The notes under the pieces are model-generated. The model searched no databases. It worked only from the letters and a program-made list of their open reading frames with translations, and was not told the DNA's origin. From Datnioides undecimradiatus (Eukaryota; Chordata; Actinopteri; Lobotiformes; Datnioididae), in contig WARS01000027.1 in assembly GCA_008933995.1 (NCBI GenBank), positions 1,832,001 to 1,896,000 of the forward strand: DNA of 64,000 bases, read 5' to 3'. Both the position numbers and the translations under genes were made by a program. This document shows, piece after piece, positions 1-12,886 of the stretch. Positions within the stretch are counted from its first letter, which is position 1. Each line of letters begins with the position of its first letter.

Positions 1-365
1 TTGCTAGCCTCAGATTACTGGAATTAGCTATCAGTAAAAGTCCATTAGCTTGGCTGCTAATAGGACAATAAGTTCAAACAATCATAAGAAATTCATTATT
101 TGTTGTCAACTCCGGTCTGAACAAACCGACTCTTTGTGGAAGTTAAACTGAAGTGCTAATAAGCTAATAAACATCGATAATTTCTGCCATTTTGGATTCT
201 TCAAAGGCACAAATGTGCGCGCCACAGTTCACCAAAGTCCAGCTCTGTGAAATAAATGTTGACTTCACTCAGTGCAGTGACTCCACTGAAATAAACTGAT
301 TATGCCACTAAACCTCAAACATTTGAACAGGACTTGCTGCTGAGTGCAGCGCCGACCACCGAGCT

Positions 366-690
366 CCAGTTCTCTGATTGGCTAAATCAAATTAAAAGTA
401 AGAGTACAAGCGGCACGGTTGACTAATCACAGCCAGGAGGAGGTGAAGTGTGACTTACACGCTGTGATTGGCAGCTCAAGTGATGCATCGTGAAACATCC
501 GCGTTACCGTGGAAACAGAATTCGAAAGCTGTGACACGTTTCATCTCCAAGCAGTGCCCAATCACATGCCAGCCTCTGCTCGCAGGCTGAATGTGATTGG
601 CTGACAGCTAATTATACACTTGAGTGAGGCTCAGGCTGCAGAACCGATTGGCTGGCAGTGGGGGGGGGGGTGAAAGCACGATTGGTTTAA
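366..690. promoter_or_regulatory. Cluster of CCAAT-box motifs
   Basis: ATTGG (the reverse of CCAAT) occurs at about 377, 467, 596, 647 and 681, and CCAAT in the forward direction at about 559. Several copies share longer flanks (gattggctgacag, gattggctggcag, gattggcagctc), so they may be a decayed short tandem family rather than independently placed NF-Y sites. A run of 11 or more G follows at about 660-670. There is no adjacent gene start, so a regulatory role is only a possibility. Confidence 0.3.
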
Positions 691-836
691 CTTAAGGGGG
701 CAAATGCAAATTAGGTCGTTTGTTTTAAGGTGGAATATGCAAATGAGACATTATACTCGATAGACATTTAAATTAAAATGAAATGAATCGTTTCATTTTA
801 CTGCAGAATGTACCTTCGAGGGGTGCTCTCCGTCCC

Positions 837-840
<4 letters not shown>

Positions 841-879
<39 letters not shown>
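841..879. repeat. (CA)n microsatellite
   Basis: Uninterrupted run of about 19 CA dinucleotides in intron 4. Confidence 0.97.
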
Positions 880-881
<2 letters not shown>

Positions 882-3800
882 ATATAACCTAAACTAGTTT
901 CCCTTCACACTCTCACATGGTTGCTCTGGTGTTACACCGAGGTTTTCTCACTTTCTGGCGCCTTTTTATTGCCTTTTCTTTGTGTCAGAGACGGAAAATA
1001 CCTTAATATACGTGCTGATGTGGCTCCGCCAAACTGCACCAATCAAACAAAGCGAATGTTAAACACAGATTTTAGCTGTAAAGCCGAGTTAAACAGTCAC
1101 GTGGAGCACCGCTGCTGCAGTTATAAAATGTCTTTTATGGTCTCAGTGGAGGAGATGAGAGACTACATCAGAAGATAACCCTGATGATGTTACGGTGATG
1201 TCATCAGGGTCATTGTCTCAGCTCGGCCTTGAAGTGAACATTTAAAACAGGAAGTTAGTTGTTGCGGGGTATTTAAGCCTCTGCTACAATTGAAAGTGTA
1301 GTTTACAATAAGTTTGCTGAATTCCGATTGGTCCACGGGACGACATGACATCACAACTGAGCCCTGCCCACCTCAAATCAATTAGAGGAGCACCGGAAAT
1401 ACAGAGATCTCTTATTTAAAATAACAAAAACTGTTTTAAACCTGGGCGGAAAATGTTTTTTTGACTTTTTTCATGATTTGAATCATCAGGCGACCTAAAA
1501 ATAATAAATAAATCAGTATAATCACATGTTTTTACAGCCCTGCTCTCTGTGGCCACCTGAGTCTGGAGTCTTTTGTGCACCTGAGCAACATGAAGCCTTT
1601 GCCTTGATCGCTTTGTATTTGAATGACTTCCTGTTAACACGACTCGTGCTCTGAGGAAGGACGTTGGCCGAAAGGCATCAGCCATGATATTTTAATAGAG
1701 CGTGAGGCTCTGCAGGCGTCGGCTGCTTTGATGCTGCGCCACCTTTTTTCCTTCTGAACGCACACTTTCCGTCTTTTTATGGACCAAATTCCACTTCTTT
1801 CATTTCCGAGCAGCGCTTTTATGTTTTTTTTAATGTCGATTCTTTGAAAGCTTTGGCACTTTTCAGACGGACCCACACTTTTTCTTTAAATACCTGCGCG
1901 CACCTGCTTGATCTCCGCTTCCCACACGAGCGCGTCTGATGCTCGGCGGTGCATCAAATAAGGCCTGAGCGGTTCGGTCTTTGCGTTGGATGCAGACTTT
2001 GCATTGTGAAGCAGAACAACCCATAATTTAGTCGTTCCTCACAACGAGCCGGGAAGCAGGTTGATGCACCCGCACAGCGGCTCGCAGCACCTGCAGGCCA
2101 GGTGGGAGGACGGTGGAATGACCACATCCCCGCTCACAGCTAACTTTGCATTAATCGGCAGCGTTTTGGCAACACGACGCCGCGGTGTTGTGCGGACTGT
2201 GTCTGCAGTGGAGCCGTTCACATGTGTGCCTCCTGTTTTCCTGCTCATCTGAATGAATCACGGCTGAATCACGATGAACACGATGCTGCTGCTCGGTGGC
2301 TGTAATTGCTTCAGTATCAGATGTTGCGCTCGCCATCTTGATATGACTGTGTTAATGTGCCTGTGTGCGTGCGTTTGCATGCGTCAGCAGTTAGCGGGGA
2401 AGGCTAATTTAGCTGATAATGAATCTGTGTGGACAGATTTCAGATCTCCGTTTGCTTCAGCCCAACGCCCTGATGTAAAATTTTCATTCTGTTGAGCAAC
2501 AACAAACGATTTCAAGGAGTCATTATGTAAAGAAATAAACAACACGGAGGCGTCTGACTCTAAAAATACTCTGTTTGTGTTGCCAAATCTGTTTCTTTGG
2601 GGGGGAATCAGAGTTGGGATGACTGGCAACACTCCAGGACGTGATTCACGTCTTCACCTCCAACAATTCGCAATGCCAAACTTCTGCAAAACATCCTGTT
2701 TCCTTGATGTGGTGAGGTGGAGTTGGCGCACGTGTTTGTCGTTGGGCAACTTCGGTGTTCTGCTGACTTTTTAACCAATCAGGGCTGTGGGCGGGACTTT
2801 GAACAAGCCTATAGAGTGATTACAGACAGACGGGCGGCTGCATCAGAGCCACATCGGCATATTTTTAATTGAGTTAATTGGAAATCAGATAAACATAGTT
2901 ATATTTTGTGTAGATACAAGATAAAAGTAAATATTAAAGCCTTTGCTCAGATTTCACTGTGATGAATACTAATGCAGGTTTTTACAGTTTGAAACAATGA
3001 TTTCATGCATATTTGGACAAGATTTCTGTAAATAAATTTTAAAAAAGATGCAATAATCTGAATCACAGCCTCTGTGTTGTGATTCACATCATATGACATG
3101 ATGATTCTTGCTGTTACACAACCATAATTATCATTTATTCCAATGTATCTTGTGCAGGGGACACCAGTTACGGCTCTACAGTCTGAAATCTTGTGGATTT
3201 GGGCAGGTGCATGCTGTTTGGCTCCAGTTTTGATATAAAATAATAAGGTTACAGATAATTAAATGTGCTGCAAAATGGCTTTTTATGTTTATTTATAATT
3301 TATGAGTAATAGCACAACACATCAGGTAGAGTGAGTTTCCAGCACCAGGAGTTGTAACATGGAGATGTTGGAGATGTTTGGGACGTCACAGGCTAAAAAA
3401 AAAAAAAGTTGGGTTTATGCATAAATAAAATAAAAAAACATATCAACATTTTTGTTTGGAAAGATTGAGATGGTTTAGAAAAGATAGCAGCTGCTGTTAA
3501 ATATTGAAGGAGCGGAATGTTTTATTCAAGTCCGACTGGAGTGTTTTTGGGTTTTCCTCCATCCTGAAGCAGAATCCTTCCTCCACCTCGAGTGCCTCGA
3601 CTCGTCAGAACATCAGCCTCAGATCGGCTGACGTCCACAAACAGGCAGCGGACGCACGGGGGGAGCCCGACGTGCCAATCCAGAGCTGCGACGCCGGAGA
3701 GTCAGACCGAGCTACACGCCAACAAACGGGGTCGACGCCGAAGCTGCGACGGATGAAATGTCAGAAACAAACGTTCAGTCAAACACAGTCTGTAAATCGA

Positions 3801-4905
3801 TGTCGGGAACAAAGGCGAGCGGTTTGATTTTACCATAAAAAGTCAGTATTTTGTAAACTCTGAGTTCCTTTTCTGTGGGGCAAAGTGTTAATTACATTTA
3901 TTAATCGATAAAGGTTTGCAGACAGGCGGACCTGCACGATAAAACTACATTTAACAGGGAACAAGCTCAATAAACCGATGGTTAACACACACGAGGTCTT
4001 TAACCGATGCAGACTGTATATTACATACTGTATATTTCATTAGTCAGAAGCACAGAATTGATTCGTATCTGTTGTTTAAACCCCGGACCAGCTGGCTGTC
4101 GGCTTTAATTAAAGACAAAGTCCCTTTTAAATCAAGCTTTGGTGGATTTTCTGTTGACGGCCAACAGTTTGTTGGTACTCTGAACATTAAAGTCCGCCTG
4201 TGAGTCGGCTGTGCTTCCTGCTAAACGTCTGCGTTTCAATGTGAACTTTGTTTTTTAGATGACAAGCTGTGAACTCCTCGCCAAGGAGGGAAAACCCCTC
4301 TGAAAGTTCAATGAAAGTCTCGACTTTTCATTTAAACTCCGTGTTATCGTGGATTTGCTGCTTTTACTGGAATAAAGTGAAAGTATTTCAGTCGCGTGTC
4401 TCCCTTCATAGTTTAGGGCAGGACCCCGGGCTCTGTCTCCAACACTTACATCACATGTGAAGCCTGGTAACTCCTATTTTCGGTATCATTCGCACTCTGA
4501 CTTTTGTCTTGCGTTTCCTCTCTCTCTTTCTTTTCCTGCGTGCGGTCGAGCTGCACTTGTCCACCAATTATCTTTAGCTCGTCCAGATAAGAGCTGCTCC
4601 ATATTCAACAGACAGGAGAGGAGAGAGAACAGAGGAGAGACTCTGAATGTTAAAGCACTGCCTCCACAGCCACCAGACAACCTGCAGCACACAAATAACA
4701 AACAGCTACAGCGACTGATGCCCCGGGCTGAAATGTTCATTACACCTCATAATATAAAAGCGCTGTACAGAATAAACAACAGCACACACACAGGGACGGT
4801 TCAAAGAAAATGCAAAGTTTGTCCTGAGGGTGGCGTTACAAGAAAAGACAGAGAGGTCGTTAAAATCCAACTTCATGGGAAATGTACCTGAGTTTAATGA
4901 GGTGG
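880..4905. other. Intronic stretch with no recognised gene
   Basis: No exon-like segment is recognised. A perfect 10-bp inverted repeat (accctgatga and its complement, 13-nt loop) lies at 1178-1210. The segment around 1640-1760 (gaggaaggacgttggccgaa, then tttaatagagcgtgaggctc) resembles the tail of a common fish interspersed repeat, but the class is uncertain. Bases 3504-3827 form an open frame of 107 codons with no recognisable family. Confidence 0.5.
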
Positions 4906-4930
4906 ACAAAAGTATGTGGACACCCTGTGT
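4906..4930. repeat. Possible DNA-transposon terminal fragment
   Basis: The string acaaaagtatgtggacacc matches the ending common in fish DNA transposons (caaaagtattgggacacc type). No partner terminus is visible nearby, so at most this is a broken remnant. A second such string lies at 14211-14240. Confidence 0.35.
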
Positions 4931-5074
4931 ATGACATACAGGGGTAAGGATATAAATAATAAGAGCAAGTGGCCGGGGTGATTGGATGTCTACTAAACCT
5001 GGAGTGGAAAATGTAAATTATTTAAACATTTCGTATTTTCAGCAGCAGAGATGCAACAAATGATGACAGAACTA

Positions 5075-5600
5075 TAAGAATACTACAGGTATCACTGTGT
5101 CTCTATGATCCTCTCACTCTGCTGTCTACTCTAGGAGGTGCTACATGTCACTTTAATCACAAAGGAAACGCTCTCAGTATTTGTAGTGTATAGTTCAGAC
5201 AATATTAGAAGAATATTACAGGCAACGGGGCGTCTCTATGATCTTCTTGCTGTACTGTGTCTACATGCTGCTACTTGTCACCTTGTCACCAATCATTAAG
5301 ATGACTCTACTTTATATAGTAAATAGGCTATAATATAGTATAGATTTCAGTATTTTTAGTATATAGTTTACAGAATATTAGAAGAATGTCACAGAAACTG
5401 TGTGCCTCTATGATCCTCTCACTGTACTGTGTCTATATGCTGCCAATTGTCTCACTGACCACGAAGATAACTACTTTATAGAGTATATAGACTGTAATAT
5501 TTTACAGAATACAGTATTTATAGTGCATAGTTTAGAGAGAAGCTACAGGCAGCAGTGTGTCTCTCTCAGACCTGCTGCCAACCTTCTAAATCTGGATGGC
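5075..5600. repeat. Degenerate tandem array, unit about 130-175 bp, 3-4 copies
   Basis: The core ctctatgatc recurs at 5101, 5234 and 5406, with a weaker fourth copy near 5555. Each is preceded by a tract like attagaagaatattacag and followed by cactgtactgtgtct and atgctgc. The spacers are rich in TATA and TTTATA. The units have drifted by substitutions and indels, so the array is old. No coding potential is evident. Confidence 0.7.
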
Positions 5601-8600
5601 CGTGCTAGTCCTTGAAATGGTTGATCTTAAAAGTTCGATTGTTTTGTTTTGGATTTAATCCCTGTAATCTGGTTCATATGACTGAGTGCTGCCAACTTCA
5701 AAAAACTGAATCCTACATATCCCATAATGCAACAGCTGCAGTGTATTTCCAATACAGCTGCTGTTTCTGCCGCAGAGCTGCATCATGTTAAACACCTCAC
5801 ACCCACTGTTTGTTAGTCAGATATCAGTAAACCTGATTTCCTGTAGTGTTGAAATGATGTGTTTTGTTCAGCTGAGACATTAAAAAGCTGAAAACAGCAA
5901 CTTTATTCAGATTTTACTGCTTGAAAAAGGACTGAAACACTTTAATATTGAATTTGTATCAAGGAATTAATTCACTTTTAATTACTACAAGAAGTGGTCT
6001 AAACGGTCCACAGTGGGTTGATATCTGACGTCTGATTGGTCGTCCCTCTACATCAGCTCTAATGGTGACCCTGTTCCCGTCAGACCCTGCACACCTGTCT
6101 GGTTTCTGACAGCAGCTTTGAGCCGAGTGATCGCTCCGCTGACGAAGCCGCGGCACAAAAAGATTGGTTCATATCTCAGAAGCGAAGCTGCCAGCGAGGT
6201 TTTAACGAGGAGTGGACTGAGGGGACGTCGGTGACCTGAGGACGCGCTCTCAGGTGAACAGGTGTGGAGCTCGGTCCTCACAAAGATACAAACACACAGT
6301 GAAGCTGTGGAGCCGTCCGTCCTGATACAAACTCAGGAAATCTATATTAATACGAGCGTGTTTGCTTAGAGGAGACTCAGAGGACAGTGACCATCAGATC
6401 GCCTCAGGGCCGGCTGATTGGCTTGGCTTCCTGCCAGCCCGGCCAATCAGAGGCCCTCGATTTCCCCGCAGCGATAAAAGCTGGAAAAACATTTAACGGC
6501 CGAGCAGAGACTCAAGTATCATAACACACCTGGAAAATGATCATTTGATTTTTATAAATGACCCGATTAGTCTCGTCAGCTGCTCACTGAGGTTATTTTT
6601 AGAAGGTATTTCGCAGGTTGTGACGCTTTCAGGGACTTCCTGTTGAAGCTGTCGCCTAGCTTCTGATTGGACGATGACAGAAGTTGCAGCTTTTCATTAA
6701 TTACCTTGTAAATAAAACTCCGCCGAAGAGGTGAGATATGGTTTCTGCTCTTAATTGGTGAAAGTGGAGATGATGGGAGGATAATAAAAGTGATGACAAG
6801 CAGCTGTTAAAGAGAAAAAAGGTTCATTTCATTCTGGTTTTAATTAGCGACACTCTGACCCGACGTCGGGCCGTCTTCGACAGCCAGTGTCAGCTCTGAC
6901 GAGGTTAAACCTGCTTCATCTGCTGCAACACTGGCTGCCAAAGTTTAGCTTTAACCACTTTAATCAACACAAAGGCAGAAAATTAGCTCCTAATTCTGGA
7001 TTTGTCATGTCAAGCTAATGCTATGCTAGCCCACAGTTAGCTGGAGCCAAACCTGCTTTTGGGTGAACTTTATTTTGTCAACCTGGGTCAAACGGGAGCA
7101 TCAAACGTCGACATTTTCATGTTTTTTAGCAACTTTATCATCAGATTTAGAGGAAATTCAAAACATTTGCAGGAATTCGTGCCCCGGGCCGTCGTTACTC
7201 CAGTTTTAGTTCATGGAGCTAAACAGCTGATGGTGCTAATTTGCTAATAAGTGCTGCTAAAGCTTTGAAAAAGAAAGACGTGACTGAAACAGCTGCAGCC
7301 AAAGCTCAAAATGAATGAAAGTGGCGTGAAAACGAGGTGAAAATCCAAGTTTCATGTACTAATATGAAGAAGGTCAGTGTTTCCCCGTCTCTTGATGCTG
7401 ATCTAGTCCCGTGTTTGAAGTCAAACTGAACTGACGCACAAGTCGTTTTCACGTTTGGTCCGCTTCCTTTCGTCTTTGTTGTGTTTTACTTCTAGGATTT
7501 TCGACTCTCGGACAGGTTGACGCTCATAAAACTCGTGCATGAATCATTCATTCAAACCCTCGCTCTCCTGACTCACAGGCTGTGTCTTTAATTGTCTTTC
7601 GATGGCGGTTAAATAATAAAGAGTCTCTGCTGATCATCAGCCTGAGACAGGAAGTGAAGTAAGGACACCCGAGGCGCCGATTTGATCCAACTATTATCTT
7701 TAGCGCCGTCGGTGGGCGGCGAGCTGATGTTGCTCCGCGGCCATTTTAACGCCGTCGGACAGCTGTCGGACGATTCACCCCTCTCAGGTCTCAGGTTCGG
7801 TAAAGTTAAGTACCGCGTCGGGACAACTGTTGAGCTCGGGCGGCGGCGCCTGATCCCCACCTGATGAGCTGTGGAAGGAGTTTCAGAGGGACGAGGACGG
7901 GTCCGTGTCTCCGTCAGCAGAGTGGATGTCGACAGCCAGCAGATGGGGCGTTTATGTAACGTCTTTATTCGCCTCCTTCTCTGTTTTCACTCGTCTCCAT
8001 CTGGTTTGTTCATCCGCTCGTCTCCTTCGCTGCCCGCCGTCCTCGTCTCCGCTCCGTCTGTTTGCTTCTCTTTACATTTTGTCACACAGACCGCTCATTG
8101 GCTCCGCCATCTGTTTCTCTTTGTTTGCCTCCGTCGGGCGCTCGGCTGACCCACAGTCAAGTTCTTGTGGGTCTCATTGACCCGACGTAAACCGGTGGTC
8201 TGAGCGCGCCGAGAGGATTGATGATGAAGTACAGTTTAAGACCGAAGTTTTGATGTTTTGCAGCCGCGCTGGCGAGTTCAAGGAAGTTGGGAAAAACCCA
8301 CAATTGTTCCATAAATGCACCGAAATCCCAGCACACGAAGGGGCCGACCAGTTAGCATCAGCAGAAACAGGCTCATCTGCTGCAAAACGTCGTCGTCCTG
8401 GAGGAACAAAGTAAATCTGAGGCGCCTGAACTTTACTGAAGAAGCTGAACAACAGAAATTTATTCTACTTCAGCACAGACTGGGAAACATTTCGCCATTT
8501 CAGATTAATAATATTAAACATGAGGAGGAAACGTGAGCGCCTGAACGCATCTTAAATGCTAAAACTTCTTTTTGTTTACTTTTTAAGTGGAAACTCTGGA

Positions 8601-9289
8601 TTTGTTCGATTGCACACGTTGCAAAGTCGAGCGTGAGTTGAATCCAAACATTTGCATCATTCATTGGGACAGCAGGAGATTCAGCTTCTACTGTGGAGTT
8701 TGTGTGAAAATCATACAAAATAAAACATGATGTACTAAAAATACTCTGTGTTTTAAAAACAGCTGCATCCAATATTTGATTCAAAACTGCCTCAGTTTCA
8801 ATTATCAGTGTTTTAATTAAATATAGATCTGATCTTTAACATTTCAACTGTATATTAAACTTATTTTTTATAATTATTTTCATGATTTTTGTTTTTTTTA
8901 ATAGAAAATCAACTTTTTCGATCATTTAAGGCACAATGCATGTATGTTTTATGTGTAACCACAGATCCTGAGGCTTTATTTGTTTGTGTTTGCACCTGTA
9001 ACAGATAAAACTAAATCTGGCTGTTATTCATTAACCGCTCCACATTAAGAACATTATTAGCTTTATTGGGTGACTGGCTGCTCGTTAACGGAAAGCCAAA
9101 CACATCTGACTAATTTATGCATTTTGGCTCGGCGTTATTAAAATAATGATGCCGATCGGCGTTGTTAATACTCTGCGTTGCCACGGTAACAGGCACAAAA
9201 AGGTGAGAAAGCGGTAAAAGATGCCTTCAGGTGCGCTTCGATAGAAAGTTGTTAAGATTCAGGTCGGGCCGTCGCAGTGTGAGGGCGAA
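5601..9289. other. Intronic stretch with no recognised gene
   Basis: Several short open frames (around 6000-6280, 7609-8450, 8500-8784) have no recognisable family and overlap on both strands, as expected by chance. A 9-bp inverted CCAAT pair (ctgattggc at 6414-6422 and its complement at 6442-6450) is visible. Bases 7015-7250 carry 'ctaatgctatgctagc' style sequence resembling a decayed copy of the gctaacatgctaac fish repeat family. Confidence 0.5.
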
Positions 9290-9352
9290 GACTGGTGGAC
9301 AGACAGGTGGGCAGACAGACAGGTGGACAGACAGACAGACAGACAGGTGTGT
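9290..9352. repeat. (ACAG)n / ggtggacag short tandem repeat
   Basis: Imperfect array built from gacagacagacag and acaggtgg blocks. Confidence 0.85.
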
Positions 9353-9509
9353 GCAGGTAGACGCACCAGAGAAATGATTTATGGCTCCTTATATTCTAAT
9401 GAAGTCTGTGCAAACAGCCTCTGTAGTGATAAATTATCCACTTCAAACAAAAACACAGCAGAGAAACAGAAAGAGCTAATACAGGAGATTAATTAGCCTG
9501 GTTCATAGG

Positions 9510-9512
<3 letters not shown>

Positions 9513-9551
<39 letters not shown>
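9513..9551. repeat. (CA)n microsatellite
   Basis: About 19 uninterrupted AC units. Confidence 0.97.
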
Positions 9552-9553
<2 letters not shown>

Positions 9554-10119
9554 TTAATCCCGTAATTAAACCTTTTTTTTCTTAAAAAATAAAATTTGGC
9601 TTTGTTGCGGTTTTTATTTAACTCGTTCTGCTCTCGTTCACGTTTTCCTGAGACCAGGAGCTTTAATTAGCTGCAACCTGTTAACGAGATCTGATGTCGG
9701 GTCGAGTTCTGTGTTCAGAATAAAAGATATCATTTGCATAAAACGCATATTTTAGTAACAGTGGTGTTTTATTCTTTGATCTGCAGGCGGCTGGAGGTCA
9801 CGGCTGCATATAGTACATGTACATGCAGTCGGACCGTCTGATCAAAGAGGAGCCAATGAGCTGATGTGGACTACAAAATGATGTCATCACCGCTGTAAAG
9901 TTATGAGAGTGATTATGATTTTATATATTCATAAAGTTAGGTTGAACATTGCCTTGTTAAATTTAGTGTTGGTGCAAAAATCCAGGTGGGACTGTAAAAA
10001 GAGGTTGAAGAGCCTTGATATTAAATAATTAAGATTCACTGTGACAAAATCAGTTTTAACTTAATAAATATCTACTTGATTTCTTACCTAATTAAATTAA
10101 ATTAAACTTGTGAGTAAAG

Positions 10120-11170
10120 CTCCATTCAGAACTTCCACTGGAAATCTGCTATTTTAAGCCTGATATGAGCAAACAGCCTTTTTTGGCTTTACTGATGTAC
10201 AGTTATAATATCACCCACTTTACTGCTAAACACACCTAAACAGATGAGACAAACATCATATTTAATTAAATAAGTCTTTCTAATTAATCAGCCTTCCCTA
10301 ATGCAAAGTGTCTTTTCAGAATCTGCCTTTTAAATCCAAACCAGATGAACAGCTCCAGGATGTTTGAATACACTTTGAGAGTTGAGTTTTTTATTATCCT
10401 GTTAAATTAAACGTCAAGTACCATAAAAACTCTAATAATTAAACAACTTCATCTATAAATGAACCTAAACTGAAAACCTGCCGTTTGAAGCCTTGAAGCG
10501 AGAGGCGCCAACGCTCATCAAGAAGTCATCAACGCTGTGCAACAAGACAAGTGTCATCAGATACACTCACAGAATCTGAATATTAAAATGAAAAAAAAGC
10601 TAATTCAGAACTTCATAAGAAAATCTGTCGTTTTAACCGCGACTTGGACCCACATCCAAAAACATGGCAGCTCTGCTGTAAATAATAATAATAAATAATA
10701 CAGATGTATTGTTTTTTTTCCAAAAAGTTAGTGTTAAATTAGTAAATAAATAAAATGAACCTAAAGACTTTTTAAAATCAAGATCATAATTCAGAACTTC
10801 ATTAGGAAATCTGTCGTTTTGACTTTGACTTAACCAACGGCAAAAAAAAAGATGAAAGTCTCATTTAAATAACGATAAATAATTAAAATCTATTGATTTT
10901 TAATAATTCTGTGTTAAATTAAACATGCAAACAAATAAAATAAACTACAAAGCAAATAAACTTTTTAAATCAAGGAGCTAATTCAGAACTTCATAAGAAA
11001 ATCTATTGTTTTAACTTTGATGTGAACCAACGTCCACAAATATTGGACGCCTCATTTAAATAACAATAAATAATTAAAATGTTGTTTTTAACAAATCTGC
11101 GTTTAATTAAACGTGTAAACAAATAAAATAAACCTCACTTTTTAATCAGGAACCTAATGAAGAACTTCCC
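10120..11170. repeat. Degenerate satellite-like array, period about 175-192 bp
   Basis: The motif attcagaacttcataagaaa, followed by atctgtcgttttaac, recurs at about 10124, 10602, 10788, 10980 and, decayed, 11157. Partial forms lie near 10315 and 10465. Between them the same order of sub-motifs returns: catttaaataacgataaata, then gttaaattaaac, then acaaataaaataaac, then ctttttaaatcaagg. The unit is AT-rich and the last four spacings are 186, 192 and about 176 bp. No open frame of note is present. Confidence 0.75.
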
Positions 11171-11698
11171 TCTGACGTTCGGCCATTTTTACCTGAGCTG
11201 CACCGTCGCCATCGCCGCCGCCACAAATCATGAGATTAACTGTGATTTAATCCACTTCTACAGTTAATCCCCCCGCTGTCCGAGCAGCCTTCGGGCTAAC
11301 GATCAGAGCTCATTATGAGGATGTCGGTGTTGGGCTGAAGCGCTGTCCCGCCGTGTGCTCGTAGCTCCGGGGCCTGAACCAGTTCTGTCTTTAATAACGT
11401 GAATGTGAACACGTTAACTGAGGTTAAAGCTGAAGCCCCGCGGAGACAGGAAACACCAACACGGATTAGTTATTGTTAATTTGTTGGAGTAATAATCATT
11501 TCGGTGACGGACAAAGAGCGATTCCTGGTTTGTAGCTGATCGATGTTTATATGTTTGAAATGACTGAATGAAGTGGATTCAATGGGGAAAATGCTCCATC
11601 GTCAGTTAATTCTGATTAAATAAGGATTGTTGGGATCAGCTACACTGATGTGTGACAACAAACAATGTCACATTTAAAACGCCAAAAATCAACTGAAT
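11171..11698. other. Intronic stretch, nothing recognised
   Basis: Mixed-composition sequence following the AT-rich array, locally GC-rich at about 11200-11460. I see no exon, RNA gene or named repeat. Confidence 0.5.
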
Positions 11699-11773
11699 CT
11701 ATGTTCTACCTGCTGCTGATCTATGTTCTACCTGCTGCTGATCTATGTTCTATCTGCTGTTGATCTATGTTCT
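11699..11773. repeat. 22-bp minisatellite, about 3.4 copies
   Basis: atgttctacctgctgctgat recurs at 11701, 11723 and 11745, with a truncated copy at 11767. It abuts the dispersed element copy A but is absent beside its inverted partner B. Confidence 0.9.
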
Positions 11774-11777
11774 CAAA

Positions 11778-12304
11778 CTGATCGGCTTCACTTCCTGTCT
11801 GTGGCGTCACCGCCTCCTCTCTGTACATGTGTCAGTGTTGTGTCTGTGTGTCAGCAGCAGCTTGATAAACTGACTCTGGATCAGCTGTAAGACACATTTC
11901 TGTGTGTCAGCAGCTTGATAAACTGACTCTGGATCAGCTGTAAGACACATTTCTGTGCTCCTCTTTTCAGCCGCTGCTTGTTTTTAACTCTGTATCTGAA
12001 GCAGATGAAGGATTTCAGTCGTCGGACGTCTGGATCTGAAGTTATCAGAGAAACAAGCTGAGCAAACGTTAGCAGCAGCTCGGCTCGCCGCCCCTCCAGG
12101 ACGTCCCGTGTGCGGCCGACAGCGTGGGAGAAACAGTGGTTTTTAAGGTGGAACTGCTTTATTCAGTGTTTCTCTGGGTTTGAATCAGCGGCTCTGTTTG
12201 TTTTGGAGAGGAGGAGACCTCTGTGGAGAATTCAGCTCCCAGTAAAAACCTCCTGAACCATCAACACTGAAGGAATCCCAGCTGACAGGAAGACAACAAC
12301 TCCC
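11778..12304 (+). repeat. Dispersed element, copy A (inverted partner at 34689-35045)
   Basis: Bases 12123-12304 are identical, as reverse complement, to 34689-34870: 182 of 182 bases by eye. Bases 11778-11955 match 34871-35045 with small indels and include a tandem duplication of about 50 bp (core ataaactgactctggatcag). Copy A has an extra 167 bp (about 11956-12122) missing from copy B. The element is non-coding as far as I can see, and I found neither clear terminal inverted repeats nor a target duplication. The class is unknown. The perfect identity suggests a recent copy event or gene conversion. Confidence 0.85.
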
Positions 12305-12522
12305 TCAGTTCATTCACATGAAGATTCAACAGGACGACGAGTCTTTAGGACGAATGTTTGCTGCTTTAAAGAAGAAACGACGTCTATGTTCTGTGTAAAT
12401 ATTTGCATTTATTCCTGTTTATGTAAATCTATTATTAGCCCCCCCCCCCACACACACACTGCTGTGTTACAGACAGAACAATGAGTCCGTCCCGTGAGGA
12501 CGAGTCCACAGAGATCTGATTA

Positions 12523-12849
12523 ACACACACACACACACACACTCGGCTGAGAGGACGCATGTGTGTTTAACTAAGAGACTAAAGCCGAACGCAGCGAGCG
12601 AACAGATGGATCCATCTCTGAGCCAGAGTCGCCGGCGAAACCAGGAACAATCGTTTCTGTCGCAGGTCGAACAGGCCCCCCCCCACGTCGTTAACTTTTA
12701 ATAAACCCATTAATCGCAGCACGTTGCCAGGACGCCCCGTCACCACGGAAACCACGACGGCTCTGACACACGTCCTAATTTGCTCGTTGACACGTGCCCC
12801 AATTTGTCCGTTTAGCCGCGGAGGAGGAGGACGATGACCGCTAATGTCC

Positions 12850-12885
<36 letters not shown>
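12523..12885. repeat. Two (CA)n microsatellites
   Basis: AC runs at 12523-12542 and 12851-12885. The intervening 300 bp is moderately GC-rich with no recognised feature. Confidence 0.93.

Positions 12886-12886
<1 letters not shown>

Noticed and set aside
11956-12122. The segment missing from element copy B as a processed (spliced-out) intron
   Set aside because: The indel borders allow only a one-base shift and neither placement gives GT at the start together with AG at the end, so splicing does not explain it.
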